Below, piece by piece: positions 35,040-43,064 of a DNA stretch of 64,000 nt. Where the stretch lies: positions 1,115,478 to 1,179,477 of the forward strand of contig NC_018012.1 of the NCBI RefSeq assembly GCF_000227745.2, written 5' to 3'. Source of the stretch: Thiocystis violascens DSM 198 (GTDB lineage: Bacteria; Pseudomonadota; Gammaproteobacteria; Chromatiales; Chromatiaceae). Numbering within the stretch: the first letter of the stretch is position 1; every line of letters starts with the position of its first letter. The translations under genes were made by a program, and so were the position numbers. The notes below the pieces were generated by a model. That model was not told where the DNA came from. It saw only the letters and a list, made by a program, of their open reading frames with translations, and searched no databases.

Positions 35040-38000
35040 TTAAACGGACGCGAGACGACGTGTCTGCGTCTCCGGCATCGGAGCGGAAAGCAGAACCCGT
35101 TCATAGGAAACCTTCACCGCATCCGACCCCAAAAGTTGCCGCAGCCGCTTCAGCAAGGCATCCGTCGGCTGCACGCGCCAGGCATTGCCCAGCATCAGAT
35201 CGCCGACCGCGCCGGGCCGGCGATACCGCAGACGCACCGGCAGATCGCCATCGCGGAAGGCGGCGAGCGCCTCCCGCAGCGACTCGATCCGCGCGGCGCC
35301 CTGGGCGTAATCCGCCGGGTCCGAGAGATCCAGAATCAGGGCCAGATGATCCGCCGCCGACTCCCGCGCCTGCTCGAAGGTTCGCACAGCGTCGGCGCGC
35401 AGGGTCCAGGCATCGCGGAACTCGTCGAAATTCAAGCTCCCGGCGATGCTCAGAAGTTGATCCGGAACCAGCAGATTGCGGAACTGATCGTAAAGCTCGG
35501 AGAAGACCGTCGCCTCGATGCGCCCAGTCCGGTCATCGAGCAGCACCGAGCCCATGCGCCCGCGTTGGGTCTTGCCATGACGTACGCTGACCACCAGACC
35601 CACCACGGTACGCTTCTCGCGATCGCGCCGATCCCGCCGCCCCAACTCCCGGTCGGTCTCCAGCAGCCGGGCGATGCGGGCGCCGCCCATCGCCTTAAGC
35701 TCGGCCTCGTAACGGTCGATGGGGTGACCGGTCAGATAGAGCCCGAGCGTCTCTTTCTCGCCCTGGAGTCGTTGTTCGTCCTCCCAATCGGCGTGGATCT
35801 CGCTCGCCAACTGCGGATCTAGCGGGGGCGCGGCGGTCGGCTCCAGCGCGCCGAACAGATCCGTCTGCCCCGCGGCCTGGGTGGCGTTGTGCTGCTCGGC
35901 GGTCTTGAGCGCCAGGGGCAGTTGCGCCATCAGGGTCGCGCGATTGGGACCGAGTCCGTCGAGCGCGCCGGCGCGGATCAGCGCCTCCAGCACGCGCCGG
36001 TTGACCTTGTGCAGGTCGATCCGACGACAAAAATCCCACAGGTCGCGGAAATCCCCGCCCGCCGCGCGCACCTCCAGGATGGATTCGATCGCCGCCTCGC
36101 CCACCCCTTTGATCGCGCCCATGCCGTAAATGACGGTGCCCGCGTCGCCGATGGTGAAGCGGTACGCGGAACGATTGATGGTCGGCGGCTCGACTCGGAG
36201 CTTCATCGCCCGGCACTCGTCGATCAGGGTCACCACCTTGTCGGTGTTGTCCATGTCTGCGGAGAGCACGGCCGCCATGAAGGCCGCCGGATAGTGGGCC
36301 TTGAGCCAGAGGGTTTGGTAGCTGACGAGGGCGTAGGCGGCGGAGTGGGAGTTAGAGCAACACAGACCCGACGCAAGCAGAAAATTGTGTTCGGGATGGT
36401 CTACTTCGAGATCGTAACCTTGATGCCATCCCACGAAAGTGGCTCGTACAGGCTGCCGAAACACCAAATGCCCTGCCAACTCGCCTTGTCCCTGTTCTCG
36501 AACAGCGGGATCCGTACCCCACACTCGCTCATTCGTTTGCAGGATTTTCCAGAGCGGAACTTGCCCGTCATCGGTCAGCCATTTGTGATCGAGGGTGCAT
36601 TGCTCGCTTGTACCATCGTCAAATTCCACTAACCATAAAGGCACTTGCCCATGATCGTGCAGGACAACCACCGTGGATTGCACAAGACTGCCATCGGGAT
36701 TCATGCTAAAAACAACGTCGCCAGCGCGGCAATCCTCGATGTGTTGATCGCCGGTTAGCGTCCGGATTTTTGTGAGGCGATGTACTGTCTTGTTAAATCC
36801 ATAACCCGCAAATTTATCCATTAAATCAAAAATATAAGTCGCAACCGACGCATCGATCCCGCGTGCGACCGAGCCTTGCTCGAAGATCGCCCGCTGCTTG
36901 TCCATCTCGGACGCCTTCTTTTTTCCCATGGCGCGCCTAAGTAAATCCGCCCCGCCCAGCGAATACCCCGCCAGCACCTGCGCGATCTGCATCACCTGCT
37001 CCTGATAGAGGATGATGCCGTAGGTGGGTTTGAGGACGGGCTCCAGGTCCGGATGCGGATAGGCGACATCGGCGCGCCCATGCTTGCGGTTGATGAAATC
37101 GTCGACCATGCCCGATTGCAACGGGCCGGGTCGGAACAGCGCGACCAGCGCGGTGATGTCGCCGAAGCTGTCGGGCTGGAGCTTCTTGATCAGCTCTTTC
37201 ATGCCGCGCGATTCGAGCTGAAACACGGCGGTGGTCTGACACTGCTTGAGCAGATTGAAGGCGCGTTCGTCGTGCGCATCGATGCGGTCGATCTCGACCG
37301 GCGGCTCGCCCTGACTCAGGCGGATAGGGTTGATGGTCTTGAGCGCCCAGTCGATGATGGTGAGCGTGCGCAGTCCCAGAAAGTCGAACTTGACCAGACC
37401 GACCTGCTCGACGTCGTCCTTGTCGAACTGGGTGACGAGATTCACTCCGCCCGGCTCGCAGTAGAGCGGCGCGAAGTCGGTCAGCTTGGTGGGCGCGATC
37501 ACCACCCCGCCGGCATGCTTGCCGGCGTTGCGGGCCAACCCCTCCAGTTTGCGGGCCATGTCGATGAGCGCGCGCACTTCCTCGTCGTCCTGATAGGCGA
37601 GCTTGAGGTCGTCGCTCTCGGCCAGCGCCTTCCCGAGGGTCATGCCCAGCTCGAAGGGCACCATCTTGGCGACCCGATCGACGAAGCCGTAGGGATGCCC
37701 CATCACCCGCCCGACATCGCGCACCACCGCCTTGGCCGCCATGGTGCCGAAGGTGATGATCTGCGACACCGCCTCGCGACCGTATTTGTCGGCCACATAG
37801 TCGATGACCCGGTCGCGGCCTTCCATGCAGAAGTCCACGTCGAAGTCGGGCATGGACACCCGCTCGGGGTTCAGGAAGCGCTCGAACAGCAGATCATGCT
37901 CGATCGGATCCAGATCGGTGATCTTGAGCGCGTAGGCAACCAGCGACCCCGCGCCCGAACCGCGCCCCGGCCCGACCGGGATACCGTTGTCCTTAGCCCA

Positions 38001-39050
38001 CTGGATAAAGTCGGCGACGATCAGGAAATAGCCGGGAAAACCCATCTGGACGATGACGTCGAGTTCCAGCGCGAGACGTTCGTCATAGGCGCGGCGCTGC
38101 TCGGCGAAATCGGGAGCGGCCCGGTCGAGGATACGTTCCAGACGCCAGTCGAGCCCCTGGCGGGATTGTTCGGCAAAAAAGGCATCGATCGTCATCCCGG
38201 CCGGCACCGGAAAGGCGGGCAGATAATTCTTGCCCAGCGTCAGTTCCAGATTGCAGCGTTTGGCGATCTCGACCGAGTTTTCCAGCGCCTCCGGGAGATC
38301 GGCGAAGAGTTCGGCCATCTCGCCCGGGGTGCGCAGATACTGCTCGTCGCTGTAGAGGCGAGGACGGCGCGGATCGTCCAGGGTGCGCCCCTCGTGGATG
38401 CAGACCCGCGCCTCGTGGGCCTCGAAATCGCTCGCCGCCAGAAAACGCACATCGTTGGTCGCGACCACGGGCACGCCGCGGCGGAGCGCCAGATCGACGC
38501 TCAACTCGATCAGTTCGGCCTCCGACTCGCGGCCGGTGCGGACCAGCTCCAGATAATAGCGGTCGCCGAACGCGGTCAGCCAACGGTCGAGCTGACGTTC
38601 GGCCACCTCGGGCCGTCCGTTGAGCAGGGCTCGGGCGACATCGCCCTGGGGACCGCCCGAAAGCGCGATCAGGCCATCGGCGGCGGATTCGATCCAGTCG
38701 GGCTCAACCTGGGGCAGCCCCAGATGCTGACCCTCCACATAGCCGCGCGAGATCAGTCGGGTCAGATTGCCATAGCCCCGATCATCCTGAACCAGCAGCA
38801 CCAGCCGATGGGGCTTGTTCGCGTCCTCCGGATTGCGCACCCAGAGATCGGCCCCGGCGATCGGCTTGAGACCGGCCCCGACCGCGGCCTTGTAAAACCG
38901 CACCAGCGAGAAGAGATTGACCTGATCGGTGACGGCCACCGCCGGCATCCCGGCCGCCGCCACGGCCTTGACCAGCGGTTTGATCCGCACCAGTCCGTCG
39001 ACCAGCGAGTATTCGGAGTGAAGATGCAAATGGACGAAACGGGGATCCAC
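35040..39050 (-). CDS. dnaE: DNA polymerase III alpha subunit with an in-frame mini-intein
   Basis: 1336 residues as encoded; about 1190 after removal of the intein, which is normal for DnaE1. The PHP domain opens FVHLHLHSEYSLVDG. The polymerase core has PDFDVDFCMEGRDRVIDYV with Asp402 and Asp404 as likely catalytic residues. The tandem HhH region and the OB-fold (GLVVSVRHGKTQRGRMGSVLL) complete the set. Residues 755-900 interrupt the conserved AGYGFNK-SHSAAYAL block and are an intein. It replicates the chromosome and is essential, so splicing presumably works. A TlpA-like gene lies 102 bases upstream. Confidence 0.97.
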   Translation of the reverse strand: MDPRFVHLHLHSEYSLVDGLVRIKPLVKAVAAAGMPAVAVTDQVNLFSLVRFYKAAVGAGLKPIAGADLWVRNPEDANKPHRLVLLVQDDRGYGNLTRLISRGYVEGQHLGLPQVEPDWIESAADGLIALSGGPQGDVARALLNGRPEVAERQLDRWLTAFGDRYYLELVRTGRESEAELIELSVDLALRRGVPVVATNDVRFLAASDFEAHEARVCIHEGRTLDDPRRPRLYSDEQYLRTPGEMAELFADLPEALENSVEIAKRCNLELTLGKNYLPAFPVPAGMTIDAFFAEQSRQGLDWRLERILDRAAPDFAEQRRAYDERLALELDVIVQMGFPGYFLIVADFIQWAKDNGIPVGPGRGSGAGSLVAYALKITDLDPIEHDLLFERFLNPERVSMPDFDVDFCMEGRDRVIDYVADKYGREAVSQIITFGTMAAKAVVRDVGRVMGHPYGFVDRVAKMVPFELGMTLGKALAESDDLKLAYQDDEEVRALIDMARKLEGLARNAGKHAGGVVIAPTKLTDFAPLYCEPGGVNLVTQFDKDDVEQVGLVKFDFLGLRTLTIIDWALKTINPIRLSQGEPPVEIDRIDAHDERAFNLLKQCQTTAVFQLESRGMKELIKKLQPDSFGDITALVALFRPGPLQSGMVDDFINRKHGRADVAYPHPDLEPVLKPTYGIILYQEQVMQIAQVLAGYSLGGADLLRRAMGKKKASEMDKQRAIFEQGSVARGIDASVATYIFDLMDKFAGYGFNKTVHRLTKIRTLTGDQHIEDCRAGDVVFSMNPDGSLVQSTVVVLHDHGQVPLWLVEFDDGTSEQCTLDHKWLTDDGQVPLWKILQTNERVWGTDPAVREQGQGELAGHLVFRQPVRATFVGWHQGYDLEVDHPEHNFLLASGLCCSNSHSAAYALVSYQTLWLKAHYPAAFMAAVLSADMDNTDKVVTLIDECRAMKLRVEPPTINRSAYRFTIGDAGTVIYGMGAIKGVGEAAIESILEVRAAGGDFRDLWDFCRRIDLHKVNRRVLEALIRAGALDGLGPNRATLMAQLPLALKTAEQHNATQAAGQTDLFGALEPTAAPPLDPQLASEIHADWEDEQRLQGEKETLGLYLTGHPIDRYEAELKAMGGARIARLLETDRELGRRDRRDREKRTVVGLVVSVRHGKTQRGRMGSVLLDDRTGRIEATVFSELYDQFRNLLVPDQLLSIAGSLNFDEFRDAWTLRADAVRTFEQARESAADHLALILDLSDPADYAQGAARIESLREALAAFRDGDLPVRLRYRRPGAVGDLMLGNAWRVQPTDALLKRLRQLLGSDAVKVSYERVLLSAPMPETQTRRLASV
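36351..36788 (-). other. Mini-intein in DnaE (146 residues, no homing endonuclease)
   Basis: Precursor residues 755-900. The N-terminal block reads TVHRLTKIRTLTG, aligning residue by residue with the DnaE-type start CLSYETEILT except that residue 1 is Thr, not Cys or Ser. Block B is TLDHKWLTDDGQ (Thr65, His68). Block F is VGWHQGYDLEVDHPEHNF, and the end is GLCCSN followed by extein Ser. The terminal Asn146 and +1 Ser are proper. The penultimate residue is Ser, as in the cyanobacterial DnaE inteins. There is no room for an endonuclease. The insertion point (after FNK) is four residues past the cyanobacterial split-intein site. The class 3 signature is not met, because the F-block position is Asp. 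Confidence 0.9.
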
Positions 39051-39152
39051 GAAGGCGCTGTATCCTGATCGGGCGGTGGCGAGCGGGGCTCGGGGGAGGC
39101 TAGTCTACCCCCATCCGGAGGCCGCTCGCAGAGTCGAAAAATCCATAGCACC

Positions 39153-39674
39153 CTAGCGTGGACGCTTGAGCGCGCGCACCTGATCCAACAGTGCGGGAGC
39201 GTCCCATTCCCGTTCGCCGGTCGCGCTGAACGCCAGCCGGCCTTCGGCGTCGATTACAAAGGTCGTCGGCAGACCGATGACCGGATAGCGTTGGGCGATG
39301 GTGCTGTCGGCGTCCATGGGGAGCGGAAAGCTGACCGGGGTGTCGGCGAGGAATTGCCGCACGGCCTCGACATCGTCGCCCACATTGATGGCGATCACCG
39401 CGATGCCCTCACTGGCGAGGATTTCATGGGCGCGCTGCATGGACGGCATCTCGGCGCGGCAGGGCGGACACCAGGTGGCCCAGAAATTCAGAATGATGGG
39501 CTTACCGCGATAGTCCGCGAGCCGATAGGTCCGCCCGTCCGGACCTGGCAGGTTAAAATCCGGTGCTGCGGCCTGATCCTCCACCGGTGTCAACGGCAGT
39601 TCCTCGACAGCGTAAACGACCGTGCCAAACCAACAGGGAAGCAAAACGAACAGACATCGGAGCAAGGGTTTCAT
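39153..39674 (-). CDS. TlpA/ResA-like periplasmic thioredoxin
   Basis: 173 residues from the ATG at 39674. A signal peptide or anchor (MKPLLRCLFVLLPCWFGTVV) is followed by a thioredoxin fold: PDFNLPGPDGRTYRLADYRG, ILNFWATWCPPCRAEMPSM with the active pair Cys69/Cys72, and the cis-proline loop GLPTTFVID. Such proteins reduce apocytochrome c or copper-site thiols in the periplasm, which would suit the cbb3 genes in the window, though they are not adjacent. A strong terminator-like hairpin lies 34 bases upstream of the start. Confidence 0.9.
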   Translation of the reverse strand: MKPLLRCLFVLLPCWFGTVVYAVEELPLTPVEDQAAAPDFNLPGPDGRTYRLADYRGKPIILNFWATWCPPCRAEMPSMQRAHEILASEGIAVIAINVGDDVEAVRQFLADTPVSFPLPMDADSTIAQRYPVIGLPTTFVIDAEGRLAFSATGEREWDAPALLDQVRALKRPR

Positions 39675-39702
39675 GCGGCGAATCACTCTCGTGGTGGAGA
39701 AC

Positions 39703-39750
39703 AAAAAACACCGCCGCGCGATCATGCTCGAATGATCGACGCGGCGGTGT
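39703..39750 (-). terminator. Terminator-like hairpin in the tlpA leader
   Basis: On the - strand a 43-base hairpin (ACACCGCCGCG... with an 18-bp stem and one bulged base, loop of 6) is followed directly by six T residues. It has the shape of an intrinsic terminator but lies upstream of the tlpA-like start at 39674, between it and the divergent yihY gene. It could be an attenuator or the end of a short leftward transcript. Confidence 0.6.
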
Positions 39751-39782
39751 CCTACAGACGCTTGACGACATATAAGGTGATC

Positions 39783-41219
39783 ATGGACCAACTCAAGAAC
39801 GAAAATGACACCGCAATTCCGTCGCCCCCCTCCCGCCGAGCACCTCGGATGAACCGGCTCCAGTCCATCGCCGAGCGGATCGACTCGCTGCTGTGGGGCC
39901 GCCAAACCGATCCGCAGCCGCGCTGGCAGGCGAGTCTGCTCTGGCTGGCACGCCTCCTCTACGCCCTGCTGCGCGATCTGACTCAGGGGAACCTGTCGCT
40001 TCAGTCAATGGGTCTGGTCTATACCACACTCCTCTCGCTGGTGCCCCTGCTGGCGGTCAGTTTCTCGGTACTCAAGGGTTTCGGGGTGCACAATCAGTTG
40101 GAACCCTTCCTGTTGAGCGCCCTGGAACCGCTCGGCGAGTCAGGGGTGGAGATCGTCGGGCGAATCATCGGTTTCGTCGATAACATGCAGGTGGGCGTGC
40201 TGGGCTCGGTGGGTCTCGCGACCCTGATTTTCACCGTCATCTCGCTGATTCAGAAGATCGAGCAGGTCTTCAACAGTACCTGGCGCGTCACCGAACAGCG
40301 CCGTTTCGCGCAACGCTTCGGCCTCTATCTGAGCGTGCTGCTGGTCGGTCCAGTGCTGTTCTTCTCGGCGGTCGGACTCTCCGCCTCCTTGAGCCACCAG
40401 CTCGCCGGACAGCCCTTGATCGCCACACCCGCCTTCGCCGCGCTGACCGAGACCTTCGGCCAGTTGGGGCCTTATCTGATGATCTCCCTGACCTTCGCCT
40501 TTTTTTACATGGTCATCCCCAGTACCCGGGTCAAGCCGCTCTCGGCCCTGATCGGCGCCTTGGTGGCCGGGCTGTTGTGGGAGCTCGTCGGCGACCTGTT
40601 CTCCGCCTTCATGGCCGGATCGACCCGCTTCATGGCGATCTATTCCAGCCTGGCGATCCTGATGCTGCTGATGATCTGGATCCATATCGGCTGGTCGATC
40701 CTGCTGATCGGCGCCAGCATCGCCTTCTATCATCAGCACCCGGAATACCTGACCACGCGCGCCCACGATCTGCGACTGAGCAATCGACTGCGCGAGCGAC
40801 TGGCATTGATGGTCGCGGGCCAGATCGCCCACCGCCATGCGACCGGGGGACCGCCCTGGACGTGTCACGACCTGTCCAGGGCACTGGCCGTGCCCACGAT
40901 CAATACGCAAAGCACCCTGCGCATGCTGGAACGATCGGGTTTTCTGCTCAGAACCGCCGACGAGGATCCCGGCTATGTCCCGGCGCGCGCGCCCGAGTCG
41001 ATCAGGATCGCCGATCTGCTCGACGCGACCCGGCGCTTCGAGGAACGCGATAGCGGTTGCCCGGGCACGGTGCTGGACGCGGGCGTCCGGCAGGTCGAGC
41101 AGGACATCGCGGCCGCCATGACCGGCGCATTGAAGGACATGACGCTCAAGGATTTCGCCGCGCTCCAGCGGCGGACGGTCGCGACCCCACGCCCCGACAC
41201 GGCGCACGCTAAAAGCTGA
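39783..41219 (+). CDS. YihY/UPF0761 family membrane protein
   Basis: 478 residues from the ATG at 39783, which has an AGGTG ribosome site 4 bases before it; an ATG 22 codons later is the alternative. Six helices carry the YihY pattern: FSLQSMGLVYTTLLSLVPLLAV-like segment, STRVKPLSALIGALVAGLLWE, AIYSSLAILMLLMIWIHIGW. The ~150-residue C-terminal soluble part looks like a winged helix (SRALAVPTINTQSTLRMLERSGF). The family was once called ribonuclease BN; that activity has been withdrawn and the function is unknown. The 3' end overlaps the opposing slp gene by 11 bases. Confidence 0.88.
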   Translation: MDQLKNENDTAIPSPPSRRAPRMNRLQSIAERIDSLLWGRQTDPQPRWQASLLWLARLLYALLRDLTQGNLSLQSMGLVYTTLLSLVPLLAVSFSVLKGFGVHNQLEPFLLSALEPLGESGVEIVGRIIGFVDNMQVGVLGSVGLATLIFTVISLIQKIEQVFNSTWRVTEQRRFAQRFGLYLSVLLVGPVLFFSAVGLSASLSHQLAGQPLIATPAFAALTETFGQLGPYLMISLTFAFFYMVIPSTRVKPLSALIGALVAGLLWELVGDLFSAFMAGSTRFMAIYSSLAILMLLMIWIHIGWSILLIGASIAFYHQHPEYLTTRAHDLRLSNRLRERLALMVAGQIAHRHATGGPPWTCHDLSRALAVPTINTQSTLRMLERSGFLLRTADEDPGYVPARAPESIRIADLLDATRRFEERDSGCPGTVLDAGVRQVEQDIAAAMTGALKDMTLKDFAALQRRTVATPRPDTAHAKS

Positions 41220-41757
41220 TTCCAATTCCGCCGCCGACATGACCGCTCCCGCCGCCGATTCCGATGCCGATCCAGGGACGCGCCGGGCGCGTCGCGATGT
41301 CGCCGGGCGGCTGGCGTTCCGGCCAGAGGCGGATGACGGTCTCGTCCAGCACCGGAAAGCGCCTGTCGGCATCGCCGATCTGTCCTTCGGCGATCTCGCC
41401 TATTCTGCCAGTGGCCGTGACCTCGCGGCCCATCCGGTAGTCCAGCGGTTCCAGATACCCTTGATGACGGACCAGGAAGCGTCCCAGAGACCGAGCGTGC
41501 GTCAGGGGGCGTCCGCAGGTATCCAGCGGATAGCCGATGATTTCAAGCTCCGTGCCTGTCGTCAGGTGACGGGTCTCGATCACCCGCCCGCCCCAACTCA
41601 CCACGGCGTCGGTGCCGCGCGCGCTGGCGGCAACCTCGGCGGGGGTCAAATCGCGATCGCCGACCGGTTTGACGCAGACCTCCCTGGTGGCGCAACCGTA
41701 GGCAACGGAACCGCTCATCAGCGCCGCGAGAAAATAGGCTTTGGACGACAGATGCAT
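41209..41757 (-). CDS. Slp-family outer membrane lipoprotein (copy 1)
   Basis: 182 residues from the ATG at 41757. An N-terminal hydrophobic signal ends near VAYGC, an imperfect lipobox, so lipidation is likely but not certain. The Slp domain includes VSWGGRVIETRHLTTGTELEI, GYPLDTCGRPL, SLGRFLVRHQGYLEPLDY and REVTATGRIGE. The C-terminus is glycine-rich (GIGIGGGSGHVGGGIGI). Slp of Escherichia coli is a starvation-induced outer membrane lipoprotein. A second copy is just upstream in the same direction, separated by a repeat. Confidence 0.85.
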   Translation of the reverse strand: MHLSSKAYFLAALMSGSVAYGCATREVCVKPVGDRDLTPAEVAASARGTDAVVSWGGRVIETRHLTTGTELEIIGYPLDTCGRPLTHARSLGRFLVRHQGYLEPLDYRMGREVTATGRIGEIAEGQIGDADRRFPVLDETVIRLWPERQPPGDIATRPARPWIGIGIGGGSGHVGGGIGISF

Positions 41758-41815
41758 CGCTGGACCTCGGGTTCTAAGGCGCATTCGGCTCGCAACCGAT
41801 CAGATGTCTCTGGAG

Positions 41816-41914
41816 CACTGCCATTCGGTGAAGCCGTTCGTGGTGAGGCCGTTCGTGGTGAAGCCGTTCGTGGTGAGGCCCTCGAACCACGAACGGCTTC
41901 ACCGAACGGCAGTG
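41816..41914. repeat. Long inverted repeat enclosing 15-bp tandem repeats
   Basis: Arms 41816-41844 and 41886-41914 are reverse complements over 29 bases with one mismatch. Between them a 15-base unit (CGTGGTGARGCCGTT) repeats about three times, alternating A and G at one place. The core resembles the dispersed GTTCGTGGT...ACCACGAAC palindromes known from many proteobacteria. It separates the two slp genes and could end or stabilise the transcript of the upstream copy. Confidence 0.8.
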
Positions 41915-41931
41915 ATGGCTCCGAAAACGGT

Positions 41932-42459
41932 TTAATCCCAGGGAAGATACCAAGGGGTACGATAAATTCCAGGCCAGGGACCATACCAAGGGTAAGGCGC
42001 TGGATAGGGGTACCGAGGGATTGGTTTAGGCCATAGGTGCAAGGTTTCGATGGCGACCACCGGATAGCGGTAGGGAAACTCGCCAACCGGACGAGTCTCG
42101 ACCGTGACGAGGATTCCCACGATGGTCAGGAGACGCTCGCTGGGATAGTCGGTCGGATCCCTGAAACCGGGAAACTCGGCAATGAAGCGGCCCAGACTCT
42201 GGGCATCGGCATCCGGTTCGCCGAAACGGTTCAATGGCCGCGCCAACACTTCGATCTCGGTGACGCGGGCAAGATTGCGCACCCTCAGGATGCTGCCGCC
42301 CCAACGCACCCGCCGACCGAGATGGCGCGCGGGCGATTCCCGCGCATCGGTCAGGGTTGGACTCGCGGTCGATGCCTCGCGGATGGCCTGGGGAACCGCG
42401 CCGACACAGCCGACGAGCCCGATCAGCACAAGCATCAGCGACAGGGAGCGAAAGATCAT
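41932..42459 (-). CDS. Slp-family outer membrane lipoprotein (copy 2)
   Basis: 175 residues from the ATG at 42459. The signal peptide ends with a good lipobox, LVGC (MIFRSLSLMLVLIGLVGCVG). The Slp domain has RVRWGGSILRVRNLARVTEIEV, RPLNRFGEPDADAQSLGRFI and LLTIVGILVTVETRPVGEFPY. The C-terminus is rich in Pro, Tyr and Trp (PYPAPYPWYGPWPG), unlike the Gly-rich tail of copy 1. The two copies are diverged paralogues arranged in tandem. The stop is followed by the TTAAACCG motif. Confidence 0.87.
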   Translation of the reverse strand: MIFRSLSLMLVLIGLVGCVGAVPQAIREASTASPTLTDARESPARHLGRRVRWGGSILRVRNLARVTEIEVLARPLNRFGEPDADAQSLGRFIAEFPGFRDPTDYPSERLLTIVGILVTVETRPVGEFPYRYPVVAIETLHLWPKPIPRYPYPAPYPWYGPWPGIYRTPWYLPWD

Positions 42460-42531
42460 GGAGTCCGATGCAAGTTGGTCAGGGCGAGGTTGCGCCAAGA
42501 CACGGAGCACGCGCGCCATGCCGAACGCGGT

Positions 42532-42732
42532 TTAATGCCCCTGACGATAGCCGTCCATTTCCTCCAGTAAAAGCTGCCGCGCCTCCTCTTCGAGCATCAC
42601 CGGGATGTCGTCGCGGATCGGATAGGCGAGTTGCGCGGAGAGCGAGATGAGTTCGCCGCGATCCCTGTCGAGGATGAGCGGACCTTTGGTCACAGGGCAG
42701 ACCAGGATGTCGAGCAGTTTTTTATCCAGCAT
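42532..42732 (-). CDS. Trm112/YcaR-family small protein
   Basis: 66 residues, [19 protein letters not shown] followed by [17 protein letters not shown], the classic YcaR/Trm112 pattern. Only one Cys (in ILVCPVTKG) remains of the zinc-knuckle set, as is common in bacterial members. In eukaryotes and archaea Trm112 activates methyltransferases; in bacteria the partner is usually unclear, and lpxK or kdsB often lies nearby, which is not so here. Confidence 0.9.
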   Translation of the reverse strand: MLDKKLLDILVCPVTKGPLILDRDRGELISLSAQLAYPIRDDIPVMLEEEARQLLLEEMDGYRQGH

Positions 42733-43064
42733 GGGTTGGTTGCTCCGTTGCTAAAGGGTGGTTGAGATCACATGCGCGGAATCGGCATCGATGTCCGAGA
42801 ACCGGGCAAAAGTGCGCCTGTCTCGGGGCAGAGGTTGAAATGGACCGGGTTCAACAGAATTGTCGCTCTGGGTTCGTCGCTCCGACCATTGCCTCTGACC
42901 GGGTGGACTCCGCAACAGCCTGAAGTTTACTCGTCCGACCGGGTCGGTGGCGAGTACATCGCTCGGCCTCGCGGACGTGGCAAGGCCCCGCGAACCACTC
43001 CCGATACCAACGGCGCTTTCGTGTCGTTCATCACCGACTCTCACATTCAGGATCCACGCGCGCA
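42733..43064. other. Non-coding stretch, no gene seen
   Basis: 332 bases between the Trm112-like gene and the membrane hydrolase. Open frames exist on both strands, but they overlap each other, lack ribosome sites and have no recognisable domain. The promoters of the two flanking divergent genes should lie here. I could not pick out a clear -10/-35 pair. Confidence 0.4.

Noticed and set aside
36351..36788. Reading the dnaE insert as a class 3 intein because of Trp70 in block B
   Set aside because: The class also needs Cys at the fourth F-block position and Thr near the end; here these are Asp126 and Cys144.
37053..39068. A 671-codon open frame opposite dnaE
   Set aside because: Antisense shadow of dnaE; composition typical of reversed GC-rich coding sequence, no motif.
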